Shown piece by piece: positions 35,264 through 47,419 of a DNA stretch of 64,000 nucleotides. This DNA is from Merluccius polli (taxonomy: Eukaryota; Chordata; Actinopteri; Gadiformes; Merlucciidae): positions 140,001-204,000 of the forward strand of contig JAOPHQ010000570.1 of NCBI GenBank assembly GCA_030340625.1, written 5' to 3'. Position 1 is the stretch's first letter; each line of letters begins with the position of its first letter. The notes beneath the pieces were generated by a model. That model did not search any database and was not told the DNA's origin. It saw only the letters and a list, made by a program, of their open reading frames with translations. The position numbers and the translations under genes were made by a program.

Positions 35264-36826
35264 TTGGATCAGATACTCTCAGGTTGCTGGTAGGGTGTTA
35301 CCGGTTATTTTATCCATACTTCAGGTGTCAACCATGACGAACACAAACATACACAAAGCACTAACCAGCTCACAACAACTGGTACTTGTGAACCAGCTAT
35401 GTTTGACCAGTTCAATCAGATCAACAATTCTACAGGTTAACTTAGTAACTGTCCATGGTTCTGGCTTTGAACTGGCTGGTAATCACTTTAAAACATGTTT
35501 ACTTCATCTCCCATTTTCACAGGTGAACTTGTTGACTAGTTCCTCCTGTCCCCTGTAGGTTTCTGTTTGTCCACCAGGGCAGAAGTAAAGAGAGGTGCTA
35601 CTACTGCTACTACTTGCCTATAAAACCCAGCATGATTAGCACCAGCCTAACTGAAGGACCTTGTTATTCCCCATTGTCCTTCCGGGCCCCTCTGGGAGCT
35701 GGCCCATCAACTCCAAAAGTTAAAAAGAAATCAGCAGGAAACCGAGCGCTCTCTTACCGAGCGCCCTGCCTCTGGACCAGTCAGCCACCTGTAATCAGGG
35801 AAGCTGACTCTGCTGAAAAATTCAAATCCAAATCCAAATGTAAAACCTCCCTCTTTACTCCCTCATTTGGCTGCTAGGAGTGTCCCCCAGCTCTCATTAC
35901 AGCTAAATCGACCTTTTAGACAGCACTAGCCTGGCCCTGCTGCCGACGGGTACTAGATGTCCCTGTCCCATCTAACCATAATGCTGCATCCGTTTTATTG
36001 TGTTGCTGTGATCGTGACTGGACGGCCGGCAACCCCACCTGACAGCTACCAGCTTGCTCACCAGCCAGCACCTCATTCACATGATCGATACAAATGTTCC
36101 ATTTCAAAACTGTACTTAAAATGTTTGCTTGTAGTACTACTGTGTATGTCACTTATGGCACCCATTGCACTCCTAACCATCCCTGGAGGGAGGGATCCCC
36201 ACTCTGCGTTCCTTCTCAAGGTTTCTTCCTTCATAATTAAGGGATTTTCTTCTTGTCCTTTGGGGGGGGCTAAGGGTTAGGGGGCATCATAAATATATGG
36301 CCTGGAAAGCCCTTTGAGACTGTAACTGTGATTAAGGGCTATACAAATAAAACTGGCTTGACGTGTCATTCACACAAAGTGTCAAAGTGTGTGTGTGTGT
36401 GTGTGTGTGTGAATCTCTGCACATTTTGAATTCCAATGGAAATTAATGTAATTTGCGAATCCATATAAAGCATTTAAAGTGTGTGTATGTGTGTGCGCGT
36501 GCGTGTATGCGTGCACACTCGTCACATTCATTTGATTGTTCTAAAAAACACAAAGAAACTAAAACTAAAAAGCACATCATCCCCATCATCACACGTGAAT
36601 CACTCATTTAGTGCGCTTTTACTTTGGAATGCGCTTTGAGCGGCTGTACCTGCAGGATGAGGATGAAGTAGTCGACAGGCCGGCCCCGCTGGTACACAAA
36701 GTGATGCAGCGAGCGCTTGTCGCCGTCGTTGAACTTGATTTCCTGGATGACGTCGGGGTGGCGGAGGATCCGCAGCAGCACCTTCTCCGTTATCTGGAAG
36801 GGGCTGAACAGACTCACCTCTGGAGG

Positions 36827-36878
<52 letters not shown>

Positions 36879-37608
36879 CAGAGAGACAGATTGAGAGAGA
36901 CGGAGAGTAAAAAGGACAACAAAAAAATCAGGAAGGATGAGAAGACAAAACAGCAACTTTCTATGTTCATTTCTGATACTATGTTCAACATTTACAACGT
37001 TTTTCTATGGGTTAGATTGATTAAAGAACAAGAGACGCATTGTCTTTCAAAAAGAATACTGGATAACTTGCACACAAAGGTCTTGGAAACATTGCAGCAA
37101 TACAACGGTCACGACCAATTTCACATTGGACACAAATGTATTTAGTGCGGCAATCATCCAAAGGAAGGCCTTGGGTGTCTTCGGATACAAACGGCTATTC
37201 ATGTTCTCCAACACATACCCTCCATTTCCGATGGCTGGAAATTGTTGCCAACGTTGCGACGACTATGAGGTTTCTAATTCTATAGTTGGCGTTGCCTTGA
37301 ATCAAAGTGCATCCAGCACATCTAGAGCGCATACCACCCTGAAATCCTTCAGCATCACATGAAGAGAGGAGAGAAGATAAAAGAATGTGAGGCTTTGTTC
37401 ATCCACCCAGGCAGCTGCATTCGAACACCCTTAGTAGAGACCAGCTATGGTGGGTGTGGCTCTAGGGGGGGGGGGTGACGTCAAGGCCATTCAGTTCCTA
37501 TGGAGAGAACGCCTACCGCACCCTACGGTCTGGGCAACTTCCCTTGGGCATGACTGCTGACTGCCGTCCAATCAGATCACAGCTCTGTATGACCCACCCC
37601 CCCCCCCC

Positions 37609-37641
<33 letters not shown>

Positions 37642-40600
37642 TATACTAATTTAAAATATCATCACAACCTTGCATGGCCGATGATGTTATAATGTATGCG
37701 TAACATCCTATTCTGCTTACACCAGAGCTGACTCCAGCTACGCCTGTGAATACACATGATGGTGCGCTGGCATTGAGCTGACCTCTATCCATCTCTCTAC
37801 ACGCTCTCATGCTAGCTCAGACAGCCTGATCATGTGCTTAGGCCGCGGGACAAGCAGGCGGCATGCCGCTCTTCTGTTCCTCTGGCGCTGAAGTACCCTT
37901 GAAGTTCCCGCTGAAGTGGGAATCGATGACGTTTATACGTTTTAGTCGTCAAGGGTTTTAGGAGAAGCTTTCACCCAATGCGACAAACGTGCATTGTAAG
38001 GTTATTAAGGAGCAGGGGCATTTTGTTCAAGGATGTGTACAAGTAGTGGGGTTCGCACCCAGGACCTTTCGGCTGGGTACTCAAAGAGCCAAACCGCTAC
38101 ACTACCCTGCTCCCCTACACACCCATATGCACTTGAAAACAAAGGAACCTGCTTTGAAACAAAAGCCTAGCAAAGGATATGACATCATGGTACTGTGTGT
38201 CTCCCAAGAGGCCATTTCTCATACAAACGGAGGAATTGGGAGGAAGCCGTCGATGGAAAACTACACGTCCTTCTGACTCATGAACTGCACCACAGTTAGT
38301 CTGGTTGAATCTAACCCTGTTTCGACAAGATGTTTGTCATCATTGAGAACCACCAGGGCCCAAATCTGATCCAGACCTTCTGCCCGTTGGGAACTCAAGC
38401 TAAATGTTCCCCCAGTCACAACCAAACTATCGATTCATTCAACAACAGCGGTCAGCTGTTCAGCAGCCAGCTGGAGCCGTGACCCACCACATGGACATAG
38501 AGCCCATGTTTATTTATTTTGTATCCAGGTAGATAACACCAGGGTGACCCGGCCAAGAGGGCAGCACAAAACACAACACAAACTACAGAACATTTGGCGA
38601 TACTCAACATTAGCTATAGAAGTGCAGAAAGAAAATGGAAACATCAATTGCATAGGAAACAGCTTATCATGGTCTGTTCAAGTCATTCAGGAGGCCTTTC
38701 TGCACATGAGACTAGATCAGTCAGTTTTAACTTAAGTCTTTCTGCAGCTGGTTCCAGGGTGATGGGGCTGCATAAGAAAAGCCTTTCTTTCCCATCTCAG
38801 TCCTGACACGGGGAACAGACAGCTTGACCACATCCTGTGAGTGCAGTACCGTAATGACCTTGGCTTTTTGACAGATAGCTGCACAAGTAAGGAGACAGCA
38901 AGCCAAGCAGATACTTGTAGATAACACCCAACCAGCAGCAGCTCCTGTGCACATACAGTGGTGGCCACCCTGCTTTCTCATATGAACTGCAATGGTGGGT
39001 GCGAATGCAGTTTTTTTTTACTTTTCAAAACCAATTTAGTGTAAGCGGGACTGAACTCACTAAACAGCAGTTTGCAAGAAATCAATTGCTTAATCAAAGG
39101 ATATTGAAACACAGTAAATAATATTCATATAATATCATGTAAAAATGGACTTCAGCATTTGACATATTATTGCCAAGGTTATTAGTATATATAGAGAATA
39201 GCCAGGGACCCAGGACTGATCCTTGGGGCACTCCCTTGGTAACAGGTAAAAAATAAGAAGTTGACCCGGCTAACTGAACACATTTTCTACCACAAAGATA
39301 ATTATCAACCCATGTTACCACTTGGAAGGACAGGCCAATGCTCAGGAGCCTTACAGTATGTGATCTCTATTGTCAAAAGCCTTTAATAACTCTGAAATGA
39401 AAATATGAAAATAGCTGCACAGAATTGAAGAAGCTTCAGTAATATAATTTATGACGTTAGCAGCAGTAATGGTGCTATTCTGTTTTCTAAAGCCAGATTG
39501 AAATTCAGATAAAATAAAGCTGGAGGTTTCAATCACACATATTTCAAGCACTTTGGAAATGACACAATTTTGAAATTGTGTCATTGTGTTAATTAGTTAT
39601 TAACGCCAGCCAGTTCACAACCTTTTAATAGTGGGAGGATTATTAGAAGGTGGACTGCTGGAATAACCCCATTAGCAAGTGTAAGGTAAAATCATAGGTC
39701 AAGGGTTCAGCTATAAGGAAGTATGGACCTAATTTGTCAGGGCTTGCAGGTTCAACAGAGTCCGGTTGCTTTAAGGCTTTGTGGATCTCTGAAAGGTGTC
39801 AGGTTGATGATTGTGAGGGACTCAAACAGGCTTCCAGATGAGATAAAATGCTCATTAACAGTTAAGGCTGTCCAACGGTTCAGTCAGTGTCCTTGGAGTG
39901 TCTTTTTATATTTATTTAGATTTCATTAAGCTCCCTCATGAGAGAAGTGTAAAAATGAGTGAATCCTGACTGTGCCTTAGACATCCTGGCTTTGGCCCAG
40001 GCAACATCTCTTTCTCCAAGAAGACCAGACAGCTCAGGAGAAAACCCGGGGTCGAAACAGCCCTTAAACTCTGAAGTTGCAGAAGGGAGCACGTTGGTTG
40101 TTAATAAAATATAAAAAGCCATTATAAAAGAAGTGCCACGCCAGTTCTTCATCACCTATGAGAAAAATGTGGTGAAACAGGTCATGAGGAAAGGCTTAAG
40201 CACAGAAGTGTTTAAAATCTCTTTTAAGAAGAAAACAGGGTCTAGACCTCTTAGCAGTCCCAACTGCTGCTATGGCGCAACGATCACTTCGATCATTTGC
40301 AAATATTCCCATATGCCAGCCTTAAATACACAGAAACCTTTCATCCTACAAGGTAGAAAAACACACACGATTGGAAGAACCTTTGTGAGTTTTAAAGAAA
40401 AAAAAAAAATATACAAATCACCAGGACTGAGGGAAATATGACTCCTACTTGACCTCCAAACCTAGCCTGCTTGACCTCTAATGACGTGTTTACACAAAGC
40501 GCGTCATTCGCACGGTGCGATTACATCCACGGGGGGGGGGGTGGGGGGGGGGGGGGGGAGAGGGAGCGAGAGAGAGAGAGAGAGAACATTTAAATCTTGA

Positions 40601-43600
40601 ACCCAGTAGAGCACCATTCACATCTGTCACATGCTTTATTATCGAAGCTCGTTAAGATTGCTGGTGAGATGTTGTTCATCAACTTGCAGGTGGATGACAA
40701 CACAAACACAGTGGGGGGGGGGGGGTACAGACACAAACACTTGAGAGTGATGGAGAGTGCAAGAGAGAAGGTGAGAATGAGACATGAATGGTGAGGCCAA
40801 AGCTTTTGCACTTTGCTGCTGTTGATTTATTTGCGGAAATTGAGACCCGGCCATCGATGCAGCCACCAGGGAGACTCTCCAAACCATGTTTTAGTGACTT
40901 CTTACTCCCCAGCCATTTTACTCTGTCACTACTATGCCTTCTAGTTCTAGGGATTAAAGAACGAGCCACAAATCAATTCCCAACCAAACTCATCAGGATC
41001 GTAATGCAAAACCTTAACACCTAGATGTAACAAATGGACCACGGTTGCAATCAAATCAGTGATGTCAAAGAGGTCGCAATGATCAATGAACTGAACAAAC
41101 CGACCAGCCAACAAATCGATCAACAAACTGAACTGAATCAACTCAAACTCAAACCACTAAAGCACATGGCCAAGCCGTAGCCAAGGCGGGTGGCAAAGTC
41201 GCCCTGGTGAAAAGGAAGAGGATTTCTGCTCTGAACCACTGAGGGGTCAATTAGCCAAATCTCTGCATGTGTGTAGGAGGATTACAGCCCTATGGCCCGG
41301 TCCTCAGGGCCTACCTGTGGCCAAGAACCGGTGAGCAGCCAGCATCAGCTGAGGGGAGATCTTCACTTGGCTGTCGCCGTCGTTCTTGAACGCCGAGAAG
41401 TCCCGCTTGTGCTTGTTGGGATCCACCTTCTTCCTGTTCTTGTTGTCAGCTGGTGGGGTGGGAACAAAGTTCAAATTAGGGTGGTCATAAAGTGAGGTTA
41501 GAATGGCAAAACGATGCTTACGAGCTTTTGATATTGTTGCGCGGCTTTCCGATAAAAAACGCTGACTCACTGTAAAGATCGGATTCATCCAGGATCTCGG
41601 ACTTTATGATCTCCTCGATAACGTCCTCCAGGGTGACCAATCCCAGGACTTCGTAGAACGGATCCCCCTCCCCCTCGTTATTCACCTTCTGGACGATGGC
41701 CAGGTGGGACTTACCTGGAGAGCAGGCAGAGCATCAGACAGTTACTAGGGTTCACCCTGACCGACCTGCTCCAAGTGGTTATGCATGAAAGTTTGCAGGT
41801 TGCGGTTAGGGTGTTCGACACCCAAGCTGAAAGGGTTCTGGGTTCGATCCCCAATGTCCACAGACTACCTGTAGGCATGCCTAACACGATACCGTGCTCA
41901 TTAATGAGATGTTCGATTAAAAATACATAGTAAATATCAACCTTTCAATGCTTTGCAAGATCATATAGACATCACATGTAAATGTATAACGCATGGTACA
42001 TATACTCTTTATAACTACATGCATTAATATAACAACGCAAGGCAAGCTGAACCGTCCAACGTCACCGCGCTATAGGAAGAGCAGGAACACATGCAGGTTA
42101 GACGTTACACTTAAGTTGCAGCCATTGGAAAAGACAGCTCCACATTGGTTTAAAAGAAAAGACAATCTGATTGGCTTCACCACGTATCCAGGGTAGATAG
42201 GACCGTTAGGTCTGTCTAAGTAGATTTAGCCTTTCCAACAGAGTGGACAGGTGGAGTCTCTAGTCTTATTATAGACCAGACTGCACTAAGCTTTGGAGAA
42301 AAGAAATGGAGAGAGCTGGGAGGGAAAAGCTGATGAGAGAGGGAGGGATTTGGTAAAGACAAAGAAATAAATTGAATGAATAAATAGGGCAGGTATGTGT
42401 TAGAATTGGTAATGAAAAATATCCGAGTATATGCGTGTTGTTTTCGGTAGATTATGTTGTAATTTTATGTTAGAATATCTTATATTTTGTTGGTGACCTT
42501 TCAAATCATAATCATTTATAGATAACAAATTGATTTTGTCCACACTTTAAGTCCAAACATTCTAACAAAAATGTCCAAACATTTAGGGAGGACTGAAACG
42601 TTACAATCTGTAGCCTGTGGGTCGCACTACGCACAACCTGGTGTGAGGCGACCGGGTCACCCCGGGCTACCGCGCAAAAATACACGGAGCCAAGGAGCTT
42701 TTCTGACACGACGACGTGAACGACAACAAAAAACAGGCCCTCGATCTCCCAAGGTCACCGGTCCAAGGTCACCCATCCCTCACCCTGACTGAGCAATCAC
42801 CAGACAAACATCACCGCCGGCTCCTTTCACAAGAAGAACCTGACTTTTATGTAATACGAGTGTAAATATTGATATGAAGTGGAGCGACGCCGATCTTGAT
42901 GATCAGTTGTTACGACCGGGCGCTTCGAAGCGCCAACACGCGCCAGACAACGACAACGCAAGCGGTCCATCTAGAACTAAGGTAGACCGCTTCCGGACGC
43001 CAACAGCTGCCGTTTGAAGTCAGAGATGACAAGTAGGCCATTAAATGTGTTGCGATATCTAAGGGAGGTGTCGCTTCAAAATGTGAGCAGGGCTAATCAG
43101 GTAGCCTGAGATGGGCGCTGTGCGGCGAGCGTAGAGTGTCAGTCACCCGCGGTGTCACATTTTTATCACCCACCCCCCCCCCCCCCCCCTCCTCCTGCTG
43201 CTCCTCCTCCTCCTCCTCCTCCTCCTCCTCCTCCTCCCTCCTCCTCCCTCCTCCTCCTCCTCCTCCTCCTCCTCCTCATCCTCCTCCTCCTCATCCTCCT
43301 GCTCCTGTGCTCATTGGAGAAAAAAAAGTAGGCTGGGATGTTCCACTTATCAATAAAAGGATCGATACCCATCCTGTGGGAGGGGCTTAACTGTTGACAG
43401 TCACGCATAGGGAAAGGCTGCGAATAAACACAAGAAGCCAATATACACAAATAGAGTAAACACATTGACGCACACGCAAATATATTTCATTTTATGAGCA
43501 GGTAGCAGGTTCTCAGGTTCAGGTTCTTACTCAAGGATGCCTACAGGTAGACTGTGGACATTGGGGATCGAACCCAGGACCTTTTGGCTGCGAGTTAAAA

Positions 43601-43646
43601 CACCCTCACAAACACACAATTGCCCAGAACTCAGTGGTTCAAAAGA

Positions 43647-43683
<37 letters not shown>

Positions 43684-45268
43684 CACCTTTCTTGAACTCC
43701 TCCAGCATGGCGTCCAGCTTGGTGTCGTGGAACACGAAGTGGACCGGGTGGTTGTAGAACTTGGTGATGGTCTTCAGCGTGGTGCAGTCGTCCGGGTCCA
43801 CGAACGCCAGGTCCTTGACGTACAGCACGTCCACGATGTTGGAGCGCTCGCCGTCGAACACGGGGATCCGCGTGTAGCCGCTCTCCATCACCTCGGACAT
43901 GGTGTCGAAGTCCAGCACGGCGTCCGCCACCATCATGAAGCAGTTGGCGAGCGGCGTCATCACGTCCTCCACCGTCTTGGTGCGCAGCTCCAGCGCGCCC
44001 TGGATCATGTTCATCTCCTCGCGCACCAGGTCGTTGTAGGGCTCCGTCACCTTCAGCATCTCCACCAGCTTCTCCCGGTTGTACACCGTGCCGATCTCCT
44101 GGCCCAGCAGCACGTCCAGCAGCTTGCTGACGGGGAAGCTCAGCGGGAACGTCAGCAGCATGAACAGCTTGGTCACCAGGATGGTGTTGGCGCCCACCGC
44201 CAGGCCGTGGCGCGAGCACAGCGCCTGCGGCACGATCTCGCCGAAGATCACGATGCCCACCGTGGACGCCGCCACGGCGCCCAGGCCCGAGCCGATGAGG
44301 CCGTCCAGCAGGATGGTGAGGGTGGTGTTGACCAGCACGTTGCCCAGCAGCAGGGAGCACAGCAGGTAGTTGCCCTTGCTGCGGATGGGCTCGATCTTGC
44401 GGGCGTACTTCTTCTCGCGGTCCGTGCCGCAGCTCTGGACGATGCGCAGCTCCATGGGGTCCAGCGCCATCAGGCCCAGGTTCAGCCCGCTGAACATGCC
44501 GGACAGCACCAGCAGGCAGCACAGCAGGATCACCTGGAGCCACAGGGGCAGCAGGGACTTCCTCTCCTCCACCACCAGGAAGCGGCCGTCGCTGTCCCCC
44601 ATCAGCATCCAGCGGCCGCCGCCGCCGCTGCCGCCGCCGTTGCGCACGCACAGCGCATACTCCTTGCGCGGCTCGCTCTTGCGCAGCGGCTTGACGCCCA
44701 CGCTCAGCACGCCCGTGGTGCCGCGGCCGCTGACGTTCATGAACGTGCCCACGCTGATGTCCTTGGTGAAGTCGGCGCAGGTCCTGTTCGCGGGATCCTC
44801 CGTCGCCGTCCGCGTCCTCATCCTCCTCCTCGTCGTCATGTCGCGGGATGAGGAGGAGGAGGAGGACGAGGATGAGGAGGCGGGCTCATCCTCGTCCTCA
44901 TCCTCCGCCAGCTCCGTGAAGCGGATCTGGGTCCAGGTGTCCGAGTGGAGGTGCAGCCCGTAGAACCGGAGCTGGACGGTGCTCTCCTCCGTCACCTGGA
45001 TGACGCCGCCGTCCGTGGTGGCGCTGGGCTTGTCGCTGCTCTCCAGCCGCATACCCAGCACGTGCGTTACGCCGCCGCCGCCGCCGCCGCCACCACCACC
45101 GACGACGCCGCTGACGCCGACGCCAGAGGAGGCGGCGGCGGCGGCGGCAGCGGTGGCGGCGGCCCCGGTCCCGGTCGTCTCGGTCCGCCCCCCCCCCACG
45201 GCGCCCCACAGGAATACCACTAAAGTCAGGACATACCCTTGCTGCTGGCCGCTCCACTCTGTCGCCAT
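30696..45268 (-). CDS. cnnm4: CNNM4 (cyclin M4 / ACDP4 Mg2+ transport protein), 7 coding exons
   Basis: Exons in transcript order: 45268-43687, 41714-41571, 41449-41315, 36819-36650, 34521-34425, 31700-31522, 31316-30696. Total 2928 bases, phases consistent, 975 residues (human about 775). The ATG at 45268 (AAACATGG) begins MATEWSGQQQGYVLTL, a signal peptide. An upstream in-frame ATG at 45382 gives a Pro/Lys-rich extension and was rejected. Residues 30-235 are extracellular with low-complexity Ala, Gly, Asp/Glu and Ser runs. DUF21 (about 238-390) has SGMFSGLNLGLMALDPMEL and GEIVPQALCSRHGLAVGAN. The CBS pair starts at 430 (TVEDVMTPL, ESGYTRIPVF) and the cNMP-binding-like domain ends with GRVEVEAGNENMKFETG. 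CNNM4 is the basolateral Na+/Mg2+ exchanger or regulator; human mutations cause Jalili syndrome. The last exon has a long Pro-rich tail with a His10 run. CNNM4 rather than CNNM2 is preferred from synteny with cnnm3. Confidence 0.93.
32418..32650. repeat. Poly-G run and (CA)n in cnnm4 intron 5
   Basis: About 20 G at 32418-32437 and about 26 CA units at 32594-32648. The rest of the intron from 31701 to 34424 shows SINE fragments and no exon-like sequence. Confidence 0.85.
32985..33060 (-). repeat. tRNA-derived SINE fragment, minus strand
   Basis: ctcaaagatgcccacagc followed by ttggggatcgaacctagc is the reverse complement of the head and body seen at 41795-41925. Confidence 0.55.
34825..34955 (+). 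repeat. tRNA-derived SINE copy
   Basis: An A-box-like tctagctcaactggtaga and a B-box-like gggggttcgattcccac are followed by a tail gctgggtggataaaagcatc. The spacing is tRNA-like but it continues into a SINE body. Confidence 0.6.
35600..36365 (+). mobile_element. L2-like LINE, 3' end fragment
   Basis: The frame at 35614-35877 reads NRALSYRAPCLWTSQPPVI then ADSAEKFKSKSK, the typical C-terminus of L2/jockey-like ORF2 (...APRLWNSLP...FKSxLK). It is followed by a tail with ccctttgagactgtaactgt and gattaagggctatacaaata at 36312-36350. The 5' portion is truncated. Intronic in cnnm4. Confidence 0.7.
36832..36872. repeat. (GA)n forming the polypyrimidine tract of cnnm4 exon 4
   Basis: Sense-strand (CT)n ends in CTGTCCCTCCAG at the acceptor of the exon starting at 36819. 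Imperfect GACAGA continues to about 36900. Confidence 0.9.
37955..38118 (-). repeat. tRNA-derived SINE copy, minus strand
   Basis: Tail (gaagctttcacccaatgcga) at the low-coordinate end and B-box-like ggggttcgcacccagga plus head (gctacactaccctgctccc) at the high end give the order of the same SINE family reversed. Confidence 0.65.
38550..40240 (-). mobile_element. Degenerate L2/jockey-type LINE ORF2 fragments
   Basis: Read in transcript order: 40155-39916 has DPGFSPELSGLL and ERDVAWAKARMSKAQS (linker before RT). 39584-39351 has NEFQSGFRKQ-like and LLKAFDNRDH (RT fingers/palm). 39321-39094 has VTKGVPQGSVLGPWLFSIY; the catalytic YADD that normally follows is replaced (VHFYMILYE). 38981-38727 has LSVPRVRTEMGKKGFSYAA, an ORF2 C-terminus. 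Frameshifts and stops separate the pieces, so it is a dead copy in cnnm4 intron 3. Confidence 0.8.
40525..40590. repeat. Poly-G and (GA)n tract
   Basis: G-run interrupted once (about 28 bases, 40531-40558) followed by gagagagaga to 40586, in cnnm4 intron 3. Confidence 0.85.
41795..41925 (+). repeat. tRNA-derived SINE copy
   Basis: ggttgcggttagggtgttcg, gggttctgggttcgatcccc and ctacctgtaggcatgcctaa give head, B box and body of the family also seen at 22226. Confidence 0.65.
43172..43318. repeat. Poly-C followed by (CTC)n/(TCC)n triplet array
   Basis: About 18 C, then about 40 CTC-type units with CTG interruptions, in cnnm4 intron 1. It is homopurine on the transcribed strand. Confidence 0.9.
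43500..43605 (-). repeat. tRNA-derived SINE copy, minus strand
   Basis: tactcaaggatgcctacagg, ttggggatcgaacccagga and ccttttggctgcgagttaaa are the reverse complement of body, B box and head. It lies 80 bases from the donor of cnnm4 exon 1. Confidence 0.65.
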
Positions 45269-45727
45269 GTTTGTTTCACTCTTTTTTTTTTTTTTTTTTC
45301 TCCCGGCGACCTGGCTGGGCTGTGGGGGGGGGGGGGGTGAGGTGGTGGTGGTGGTGGTGGGGGGGGGGGGGGTTGACGTCATTTACTCATGGCTCGCGGC
45401 TCCGCCCCCCCCCCCTCTCTCTCTGCCTCTCTGTTGGTGGTTTAGTCCTATTAGCGGCGGCAGGTGGAGGAGCGGCGGCGGCGGCGATGACGACGACGAC
45501 GACGCGGCGCGTGGGTTTTTTTTTAGTTGGGTTTTTTTTTAACGGAGAGGCGAGGAGGGCAATGGCGGGTGATATCAGTCCGTTAATCCGCGCGTGTGTG
45601 TGTGTGTGTGCGCGCGCGCGTGCGGGGAGCCGCGCATCACCGCATCACTGGGGGGGAGGGGTGGGGGGGGGGGGGGGGGGGGTGCTTCAATCCCAAGGCG
45701 AGCCCGGGAAAAACAACAAGTATCCTA

Positions 45728-45815
<88 letters not shown>

Positions 45816-46130
45816 CAACACGTATTATTAATTAATTGTTATTAGTAGTAGTATAATTATTTTTAGTGCATGTCTCTGGTCCTCATCATAGGAGACTGGT
45901 CGCGTGCTCCCGTCCCGTCACGCTGCCTCTAGCGTGAACCTCGCGCACAAACGACGTCTTCCTGAATGTCGTGCGTCATCATACGTTACCGACGGCAATG
46001 CGGCAGCGCGGGGTTTAGTGGTGGTGCTGGTGGAGGAGGAGGTGGTGATGGTGGCGCCGGTTCCCTCTCTCCCAGTCCCAGTCGTACAGCAGCCAGACCA
46101 GCTGTTATGTAAAGGCACATGGCGGTATCG
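45269..46130 (-). promoter_or_regulatory. cnnm4 promoter/5'UTR region, CpG-rich, split by microsatellites
   Basis: CpG-rich sequence upstream of the cnnm4 ATG with a T run at 45281-45300, G runs at 45320-45332, 45359-45372 and 45647-45682, and (GT)n at 45594-45610. A pure (TA)n of about 38 units lies at 45732-45809. A second CpG patch (45900-46110) lies beyond. The transcription start is not determinable by eye. Confidence 0.45.
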
Positions 46131-46190
46131 CTGTGCACCCCTCCCCCTCCTCCCCCTCCTCTCCTCTCCTGCACCACCTCCTCATCCTCC

Positions 46191-46300
<110 letters not shown>

Positions 46301-46767
46301 GGCGAGACACGGGCTGCACGGCGGCTACAGCTGAGTCAGCGGTTATTATTATTATTAATAACCCTATTATTATGTCATGACTTTTTTTTTTTTTTTTGGC
46401 CATCATCCCACAGCTCAATGTTTTGGGCCACAATCCGGTGTGTGCTGTGGCTTAGCGGTTTAATGACGTCTGGCGTCACGGGGAAGGGTTGTGCAGCACA
46501 ATATCTACCTAACTATGAGATAATAAAGACAACAGTAATAACCGTTTATTTACACCCTAAGCAGTAAATCAAAAAAGGTGCAGCTTTTATATTTTATATT
46601 CGTTTTTTTTTATTATTGAAACGTAGGCCTATGTATTCAAAATGTGGCTGTTTAATACTCGCAGCATTTTAATGACCAGCAATAATGTAATGAAGTCATT
46701 GATACAGAAAATATAGTTAACTGCTGTCACTGCCCCCTAGTGGTCAACCTCCGTGCATCTGATGCCT

Positions 46768-46773
46768 TTTATT
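46768..46773 (-). terminator. Candidate SEC14L polyadenylation signal
   Basis: TTTATT on plus (AATAAA on minus), about 650 bases past the stop at 47420. Another lies at 46545-46550. Both are possible. Confidence 0.3.
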
Positions 46774-47027
46774 TGAAAGGTCTAAGTACTGGCAGTTTAA
46801 TACTCACAACATTGTTAAATAGCGATACAGTTGAATACTGATAATGTAATGACCCTTCTGTAGTATACATTACCACAATACACATCATTGTTTGATTATT
46901 TTGTTCTGTGTGCATTCTAACTAATATGTACTCTCCTATCATCCTAGACCTCATTTGGTAACAAAATAGTAACTCAAATATTAGAGCAAGAAAATTACAG
47001 ACAGTAATTTAACCTGACAAGATATAT

Positions 47028-47170
47028 ACTATACGTTTCTTCCCTCTGGGTTTGAGTTTTTCCTTTGCCCTTTAAGGTTAAAGGGGATGTCATATAACGT
47101 GGGCCTGTGAAGCCCTTGGAGACTAGCTGCGATGAAGGGTTATACAAATAAAGTTGAATTGAATTGGAAA
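47028..47170 (+). repeat. L2-like LINE 3' tail
   Basis: gtttcttccctctgggtttg, ggtcc-like gttaaaggggatgtcata, ggagactagctgcgatgaag and tatacaaataaagttgaatt match the tail at 36150-36365, ending in a short ATTG repeat. Confidence 0.65.
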
Positions 47171-47419
47171 AAAGGGATATGAGCAGTCCTCACAGCTCGA
47201 GCTTTGTCATCAGTTGTTATGTAATGAGTGGTGCGTTTCAACCCAGTGCCAAGTTTTCGTGACAAAATCCGCTGCGGCCACTGGAGTGGCTTAGCGAATG
47301 TTACACAATGTTACCGTTTTAATGACGTTGGGTTATCCAGCAAAATCTCTTTCTCCCCATCTGAATTGAATTGAATAAAGTGATGAGAATGTTCTGGAGG
47401 GAGGTCGGTGGAAGGGGCC

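Noticed and set aside
43634..44851. 405-residue plus-strand frame and 374-residue second minus-strand frame
   Set aside because: Shadows of GC-rich cnnm4 exon 1, which codes the conserved CNNM protein in another frame.
43631..45382. Upstream cnnm4 start at 45382
   Set aside because: Adds a Pro/Ser/Lys homopolymer peptide before the signal sequence; ATG at 45268 has better context and matches the family.
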